From Enterobacter sp. EA-1 (lineage in GTDB: Bacteria; Pseudomonadota; Gammaproteobacteria; Enterobacterales; Enterobacteriaceae): a stretch of 64,000 nt of DNA. Position numbers and translations under genes: made by a program. Numbering within the stretch: position 1 is the first letter of the stretch; every line of letters begins with the position of its first letter. Below are positions 58,102-64,000 of this stretch, piece by piece. The notes under the pieces are model-generated. The model saw only the letters and a program-made list of their open reading frames with translations. It was not told where the DNA came from and did not search any database. The stretch spans positions 1,984,001-2,048,000 of the forward strand of contig CP025776.1 in the NCBI GenBank assembly GCA_002886105.1, in the 5' to 3' direction.

Positions 58102-58129
58102 TGAAATGCCGTCTGGTTTTACCCGATAA
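58102..58129 (+). promoter_or_regulatory. Weak candidate sigma-28 promoter before the aminotransferase gene
   Basis: CCCGATAA (7 of 8 to the FliA -10) at 58122-58129, with TGAAATGC 12 bases upstream as a poor -35. If real it would tie the sugar genes to late flagellar expression. The rest of the 234-bp divergent gap shows nothing clearer. Confidence 0.25.
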
Positions 58130-58187
58130 GCGAATCCGTCCCCTCGCTATCATGCAATGACTCATTGATTAACGTGCAGGTCTGCAT

Positions 58188-59315
58188 ATGGGCGATAACA
58201 TCTTTGTCACGAGTCCGCTTTTGCCTCCTCTTGAGGAGTTCATGCCTTACATGGAGAAGATTTGGCAAAATCGCATCCTGACTAACGGTGGCGCTTTTCA
58301 CCAGCAACTGGAAGAGGAGCTGGCGAACTACACCGGGCGTAAAACATGTGTGCCTGTTTTCCAACGGTACGCTGGCGTTATTGACCGCGCTGCAAGCGCT
58401 GCGCGTTACCGGCGAGGTGATCACCACGCCTTATTCGTTTGTCGCCACCTCCCATACCCTGCTGTGGAATGGCCTGACACCCGTCTTCGCCGATATCGAC
58501 CCGCAGACATTTAATATTAGTCCGGAACGTATTGAAGAGCTGATCACCCCACAGACCACCGCCATCATGCCGGTGCATTGCTATGGTATTCCCTGCGATG
58601 TTGACCGCATTCAGCAGATTGCCGATGTTTACGGGCTGAAAGTGATTTACGACGCGGCGCATGCATTTGGCGTGCGTAAAGATGGCGTCAGCATTCTTAA
58701 CCATGGCGATCTGTCGGTACTCAGTTTCCATGCCACGAAAGTGTTTAACACCTTCGAAGGGGGGCGCGATCATTTGCCATGATGCCCGCACCAAGCAGCG
58801 CATTGATTATCTGAAAAACTTTGGTTTTGCCGGGGAGACGCGTGTTGTTGCGCCGGGCATTAACGCCAAAATGAACGAGATGGAAGCCGCATTTGGCCTG
58901 CTACAACTGAAATATATCGATGGCGCGCTGGCGGCCCGCTCGGCGATTTATCAACGTTACTGTGAAGGGTTGCAGGGCATTCCCGGTATTAGCTGGTTTG
59001 ACGCCGCCGGGCGTTTTGACTGGAACCACGCCTATTACCCGGTGCTGGTGGGCAGTGACTATTCGCTTACGCGTGATGGGTTGTACGATGCGCTCAAGGC
59101 GGAGGATCTACTCGCGCCGCTATTTTTACCCGCTCATCAGCTCCTTTGCCATGTATCGCAATTTAGCGACCGCTTCGGTGGACCATTTACCGGCCGCCAA
59201 CGCGATTGCTGAGCAGATCCTTTGCCTGCCCATCTACCCGGATTTGACAGAAGCCGATCAGCTGCGGGTGATTGATATCATCCGTCGGCATGCGCAGAAA
59301 ACAAAAGTCCGGTAA
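58188..59315 (+). CDS. DegT/DnrJ/EryC1 sugar aminotransferase (PLP-dependent, FdtB/VioA type)
   Basis: About 376 residues. MGDNIFVTSPLLPPLEEFMP, RILTNGGAFHQQLEEELANY, CLFSNGTLALLTALQALRVT, GEVITTPYSFVATSHTLLWN, the PLP Asp in LKVIYDAAHAFGV and the Schiff-base Lys in LSFHATKVFNTFEGG. GINAKMNEMEAAFGLLQLKY is a family signature. Transfers an amino group to a keto sugar nucleotide such as a dTDP-keto-6-deoxyhexose. Breaks near 58350, 58760 and 59120. Divergent from the glycosyltransferase operon; ends at a strong terminator. Confidence 0.88.
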
Positions 59316-59338
59316 AACCGTTCGCCACGTTGCCTGAT

Positions 59339-59367
59339 AAAAAACGCCGGTCATCCGGCGTTTTTTT
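59339..59367. terminator. Bidirectional terminator after the aminotransferase gene
   Basis: AAAACGCCGG / CCGGCGTTTT stem with loop TCAT and flanking A- and T-runs, between convergent genes. Confidence 0.9.
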
Positions 59368-59376
59368 GCCCGCCGA

Positions 59377-60572
59377 TTAACCGATGGCGACGGTTCGCGT
59401 CAGCATGGCGACCAAATCATAACCATCCCATTGCAGGGTGAAATCCAGCGTGCGGCCAAACGGCACCACGCGGTCAATGCCCTGTGGTCGGCGTGCCGCC
59501 AGCCATGCAGTTACCGTCGCATTCTCAATGCCAAACGTCGCCAGCGTCTGGCAGCGCTCGCCGCATACCGGCATGATGTCATCCAGTGATTCGGCGACAT
59601 ACTCGAGGAAAAATCCGCAGTTACCGCGTAAATCCATCACTGCGCTATTCACTTCCAGGCAGTTCGATGCGTACCAGCAGGTTGTCGTCTGCAGAAACCT
59701 TTTAACGCCGGGCCACGTTGCGCCCAGCAAACAAAGCCGCGTCAGTTTATTGACGGCCGCAACCGGCTCCGGTGGTAAAAGCGCGGCGAAGGCATGAAAG
59801 TGTTGCCAGAAAAGTTCCCGTGCGGCCTGCGTCTCTTTTCCCAGCCAGACCACCAGCGAGGGTGAAGAACAGGCGTTCTGGTCATTGAGCAGGGTGTCAT
59901 TAAAGAACGCCCGCGCTAGCTTCTCTTTATCCGCATGCGCCAGATAGCGATCCGCATCAATGGCGGCAATGGAATAGCGGTCGGCAAAGGCTATCTCCCG
60001 TGCACGCGGTTTTAGTGGCGAGCGTCGGATCTGCGCGATGGTTTCATCGCCCCCAGATAATGCGGGTATCGCACAGCGCGGAAAGGGCGTCATTGATCGA
60101 CTGCTGGCGTTCATAACGCAGCAGACAGATATACGGCGCCAGTGCCGGATGCTGCGCTAAGGCGGCAGCCAGCAGGCGCACAATGATCGCCACCTGTGGG
60201 TGGTCGCGCCCCGGTAAACGAACAATATTGGCATTTCCGGTCAGCAGGCCAGTCAATAGCGAGTAGGCGAAGTTAGCCGCAACATTCCCCGGTGCGATAT
60301 GAAAAACGACACCGCGGCCATAGCGGTTGGGCAGATCGCCGTATGCTGCTTGCATTTGCGCCAGCGAGGCTTCCCGGCACCAGAAACCGAGGCTCACCAC
60401 ATCCGGCCGAGGCTTTTGCCTCCGCATCTTGTAATGTCAGCCGGGAAAAGGTGTGCAACAGCGCCAGAATTTCCGGGGCAAAGGCCGGATACGTTGCCTG
60501 TTCCGGCATCGCCCGTAACTGTGTTTCGTCACCCAGAATGAAGGTCAGATCGTTAAAACTCGCTGCATATGT
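59377..60572 (-). CDS. LuxC-like acyl-CoA/acyl-enzyme reductase
   Basis: NAD(P)H-dependent reductase that releases an aldehyde from an acyl thioester. VVFHIAPGNVAANFAYSLLT is the family's nucleotide-binding signature, then GNANIVRLPGRDHPQVAIIV, IIWGGDETIAQIRRSPLKPR, EIAFADRYSIAAIDADRYL, and NDQNACSSPSLVVWLG with the catalytic Cys of the aldehyde-dehydrogenase-like fold. Frame breaks at 60400-60430 and 60060. The start is unclear: no ATG, GTG or TTG lies in its frame right after the LuxE-like gene, with which it appears to share a frame. Last gene of the operon. Confidence 0.83.
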
Positions 60573-61639
60573 GTCGCTACACCCGCGTAATTCGGCATTT
60601 TCAGCCGACCAAGGATCCGGAAATATTTGCCTTTGCGCCCGCATGGGCAGTCATCTTCGCCCAGTAATACACCCTCATCTTCCGTCAGCAACGCGTGGCC
60701 TCGGGTAAGATTCGGGCAACAACGACAGCACCTGAATAATCCCCGGCTGGCCGACGGGCGCACAGGCGAAATTCTGTGGGTCGCGAATAATCACATCCGA
60801 GAAGATCGACGCGTGCAGGTGGCCCTGCTCGCACTGCATATAGATACAGCCGGTTTGTTCAACCATGCCGTAATAATCATGCACCGCAGGTAAGCCGCAG
60901 ACATCCTGCAACCGGCGGGCGAAGTCCGCTGGCGAAACCGCTTCATGCTGCAACTTTTCCAGCCGCCGCCGTGGATCAGCAGCGCATTGTCCGAGGGCCA
61001 GCTTTTTTACCGCTGGCCGCCAGCGCTTTATAAAATGCTGCCAGACCATAAAGGTGAAACCGAACAGCAGAATGCGTTTACCCTCGTGTTTTCCGAGGAA
61101 GGCTTCAATCACCGGAATATTCAGCGCCATGTTTTCATCCAGCGCCCGAGGGCGCGATCGGCGCCAAACAGCGAGAAGCCAAGAATGCCGCGCCGCGAGC
61201 GCGGAAAATTGCAGCCGGTCTTTCAGCACATCCGGAGAGTCGATAATCAGCATCGGTAACCGGCTGGCGCCCGTGAACTGGCTGACAATCTTCACCAGCA
61301 CTTTTGCTGGTAAGAGGCGGTGGTTTTATCGAGAAAAATTCGCGATACCTGCTGGCCGGTGGTGCCGGACGAGGTCATGGTTTTGACAACTTCATCGTCC
61401 GGGATGCTTTTCAGCGCCAGCGATTTAAACAGCGACACGGGCAGAAAAGGCACATCCTCCAGCGTAACAATCGACGCCGGATTCACGGACTGTGCATCGA
61501 GCATGCCGCGGTAGGCGTCACAGCGGTCGTAGTGGTGCGCGGTTAATGCTTGCAGGCGCGCCAGCAACATCGCGCGCTTTTCCTCACGGGCCAGCGAGTA
61601 GGGTGCAATGTCGAGGATCTCGTTAAACGGCAGGGACAT
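60545..61639 (-). CDS. LuxE-like acyl-protein synthetase (AMP-forming)
   Basis: MSLPFNEILDIAPYSLAREE at 61639; VPFLPVSLFKSLALKSIPDD and MTSSGTTGQQVSRIFLDK (phosphate-binding loop) are typical of the acyl-protein synthetase family; then GKRILLFGFTFMVWQHFIK, HDYYGMVEQTGCIYMQCEQG and DCPCGRKGKYFRILGRLK. With one base added in AAAA the C terminus reads NAELRGCSDTYAASF, the family's usual ending, and then continues into the LuxC-like frame. Activates an acid and passes it to the reductase. Overlaps the upstream ligase gene by 17 bp. Confidence 0.82.
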
Positions 61640-62988
61640 GATCTTTCAGCTTATGGTAGAGCGTTTTGCCTGCCGGGTTTTTGGGGGATCTCGGCGAGGG
61701 GATCACGCGAAATGCCGACGCGTGTAGTTTGCTGATGTCTGCCGCGTATTGTTTGGCTGCTGTCGCGAGCGATGCATCGGTAATAAAGATGCAGCAAGTC
61801 GTCGCGGCCATCGCAGGCGATTGTCGTATCCGGAAACGCCGTTTTCAGTAGCGCTTCCATTTCGTCCAGCCCCACGCGGTTGCCGAAAATTTTCAGGAAA
61901 CGTTTTTGCGCCCGACAATACGATAGAACCCGTCGCTGTCGACCGTGGCGATATCGCCGGTATGCAACCGACCGGCAAAGTCATCGCCAAGAGCCAGATC
62001 TTCACCGCGTTCGGCATAGCCCAGGCCACGTTTTCGCCGTGGTAGATCAGCTCGCCGTGCGTTCCCGGTGTGGTCACCGGTTGGTTGTCATCTCCCAGCA
62101 GCAGGAATTCGCCACCGGGGATCGGCTTGCCGATAAAACCATACCGCGCGGCGGCATCTTCCGGCGGCAGCCGAGACCATGCGCGAAGTGGCTTCTGCTG
62201 CGCCATACATCACGATAAAGCGTTTACCCTGTTGGGCGGCGAATTCGGTGTATTCCTGCTGCAATGCCGGCGCAAGTTTTCCGCCCGCACGGGTGAGGGT
62301 GCGTAAATCCGGCAGATCCATACGCATAAACCGCAGCTTACGCAGCATCTCCCGGTATAAGGCACCCCGGCGAAGGAGCTGGCGCGTTCCGTACGGACAA
62401 AATCCCACAGTTCACGCTGCATCACGCTATGCCCGGTCAACAGCAGGCTGCCTCCGGCATAAAGGTGGCTGTTGATGATAGAGAGCCCGTAAACGTAGTT
62501 CACCGGCAGACTCACCAGACCGCGCTCATGGCGATCAATTTGCAAATATTGCGCAATGCTGGCGGCGTTGCTGATTGCGTTTGCTCAGGCGCACCAGTTT
62601 CGGGCTACCGGTTGAGCCGGATGTTGTCATCAGTAACGCCAGAGAATCATGGAGTGCCCATGGGGTTAGCCCGGTGGCGTGCAACTGATAACAGCCGTCT
62701 TGCGGCTGCCAGAGAAATGACGGGCGATAGGTATCGATCAGCTGCTGCGCGAGGGACGTATCCAGCGCGTTGTCCAGCAATAGTGCGACGGCGTCCTGTT
62801 TCAGGCAGGCAAGATACCCAATGACGGTCTCCACCGGTTATGGCAAAAAATAAAACCAGCGCGCGTGGAGGAATACGCTGCGCCAGTTCGTCAACGCGCG
62901 CAGTGAGCTCGCCGTAGCTGAGGCTTATGCCGCGATCGTCTTTCAGCGCCAGCTGTGAAGCCGGATGCTGGTGTATGCCAGAAAGCAT
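61623..62988 (-). CDS. AMP-forming acyl ligase (ANL superfamily, short)
   Basis: About 455 residues. SLSYGELTARVDELAQRIPP, the P-loop LALLMTTSGSTGSPKLVRLS, SLPVNYVYGLSIINSHLYAG, LTRAGGKLAPALQQEYTEFA, KRFIVMYGAAEATSRM (YGxxE-type motif), LHTGDIATVDSDGFYRIVGR (TGD and R motifs) and a C-terminal catalytic Lys region NPAGKTLYHKL. Shorter than typical 500-600-residue acyl-CoA synthetases, as in amino-acid or small-acid activating members. Several indels, e.g. near 62860, 62370, 62170, 61950. Starts directly after the transketolase stop (TGAATG). Confidence 0.82.
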
Positions 62989-63958
62989 TCATTGCAGTGC
63001 GTCCATGACCTGTGCTGTGAGGTTTTCCACCGTCAGACCGCTTTGTTCCAGCATCCAGCCGTAGTCACCGGCGTGCGGATAACCTTGCGGAATACCAAGG
63101 GTTAATTGTCTGGGGCGTTGTGTTTGCGCGCTAACGTTTTCCGCAACGGCGCTGCCGAGACCGCCAATCATGCTGTGCTCTTCAATGGTCACCAGCAGCT
63201 TTTTCCCCAGATGCGCTGCGATAGCGGCTTCATCCAGGGGTTTAAGGGTATGCATATCAATAACGGCGGCATCAATTCCCCTGTCGGCCAGTTGCCCGGC
63301 GCTGGTCAGGGCAACATGCACCATACTGCCGGTGGCAATAATGGCGATATCTTTGCCTTCGCGTAAGGTGATGGCTTTGCCGGGGGATCAGCTCAAAATC
63401 TTCTTTGTAAACAATGGGCGCACGCATACCGCCAGTGAGACGCAGATAGACCGGGCCATCATACTCGAGTGCAGCACTGGGTCATTTTGACGGTTGCTGT
63501 GCAGTCCGCCGGGGAAAAAAATGGCAATATTGGAGACGGCGCGAAGCATTGCCAGCTCTTCAATACCGTGATGCGTGGCACCAAACATCCCGGTCGCCAG
63601 ACCGGACGCCGCCAACCAGTTTGACGTTTTCCTGCATATAGCCAAGATTCAGGCGTACCTGCTCTGCGGCACGCAGCGTCAGAAAGTTAGGAAACGAGGT
63701 GGCGAGAAGGCACATAGCCGCTGGCCGCCAGCCCGGCCGCGACGCCGATCATGTTCTGTTCAGCAATCCCCGTGTTGAAAAAACGTTCCGGGTACGTGGT
63801 GCTAAAGCGATCGAGACCGGAAGATTTGCACAGGTCGCCGGACAGGGCGACGATACGATCGTTATCGTGTGCGAGTTCCAGCAGCGTCATCCCAAAGGTG
63901 CCGCGTGAACCGAGCATTGCCCGAGGAGCGAATGGCGGCGGGTTTGGAACTCAATCAT
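62989..63958 (-). CDS. Transketolase, C-terminal subunit (split transketolase)
   Basis: About 320 residues: the pyrimidine-binding and C-terminal domains. MIEFQTRRHSLLG at 63958 then LELAHDNDRIVALSGDLCKS, RFFNTGIAEQNMIGVAAGLA (with the conserved catalytic Glu in IAEQNM), MFGATHHGIEELAMLRA, and IDMHTLKPLDEAAIAAHLGK. Breaks at 63920 (CCGAGG), 63710, 63610, 63520 and 63385. Transfers a two-carbon ketol unit with thiamine diphosphate. Chromosomal transketolases are normally single-chain, so this split pair is a specialised pathway enzyme. Confidence 0.88.
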
Positions 63959-64000
63959 GCTGGCCCCCATTCAGTTCACCCAGCGCATCGGTTAACTGCT
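63951..64000 (-). CDS. Transketolase, N-terminal subunit (partial, C-terminal end only)
   Basis: The last codons QLTDALGELNGGQHD with a stop overlapping the ATG of the C-terminal subunit gene, as in other split transketolase pairs. The rest of the gene lies beyond the window, so identity rests on position. Confidence 0.6.
   Translation of the reverse strand, partial: QLTDALGELNGGQHD

Noticed and set aside
59377-63000. Bioluminescence (lux) operon
   Set aside because: LuxC- and LuxE-like proteins are present but no luciferase luxA/luxB is seen, and the partners are a ligase and a transketolase.

Overview
The window is chromosomal DNA from a member of the Enterobacteriaceae close to, but not, Escherichia coli. 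Gene order follows the E. coli asnT - mtfA - serU ... yedJ - vsr - yedA - yedI - yodC - dgcQ - yedP - yodD - dsrB - rcsA - fliR...fliF - fliE - yedF - yedE - yedD - amyA - fliT-S-D - fliC segment, with strain-specific material at three places: between tRNA-Ser and yedJ, at the fliC locus, and downstream of fliC.

Sequence quality matters here. Most genes, including strongly conserved flagellar ones, are broken by one- or two-base indels. Many of these fall where the conserved protein requires CCAGG or CCTGG; the read shows strings such as CCTCGG, CCGAGG, CCGGTG or CACCGG, and intact CCWGG is almost absent. This looks like systematic base-calling error at Dcm-methylated sites, not gene decay. 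Coordinates below span each whole gene across its frameshifts.

Layout. (1) 1-1160: tRNA-Asn, mtfA, tRNA-Ser(CGA). (2) 1160-11000: an accessory island holding only the last part of an extracellular contractile injection system (eCIS): an Afp15-like AAA+ ATPase, an Afp16-like DUF4255 protein and a very large toxin-like protein with a Thr/Pro linker and a C-terminal HExxH...NADS protease signature. No sheath, tube or baseplate gene is present. (3) 11150-18775: yedJ, an orphan vsr (no dcm beside it), yedA, yedI, yodC, dgcQ, yedP, yodD, dsrB, rcsA. (4) 19053-30118: fliR to fliF on the minus strand and fliE on the plus strand, i.e. export gate, switch, export ATPase, hook-length control and MS ring. 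(5) 30308-34032: VOC-family remnant, yedF, yedE, yedD, amyA. (6) 34232-40973: fliT, fliS, fliD, then four tandem flagellin genes, each with its own sigma-28 promoter and terminator. (7) 41827-49692: a giant AIDA/pertactin-type autotransporter. (8) 49946-64000: two giant multidomain glycosyltransferases, a methyltransferase, a sugar aminotransferase, and an operon for LuxC-like reductase, LuxE-like acyl-protein synthetase, an AMP-forming ligase and a two-subunit transketolase.

The likely theme of the right half is flagellin production and modification: four short, nearly identical flagellins beside enzymes suited to making an unusual acylated or chain-extended amino sugar and attaching it. The left island is a separate, toxin-related acquisition.
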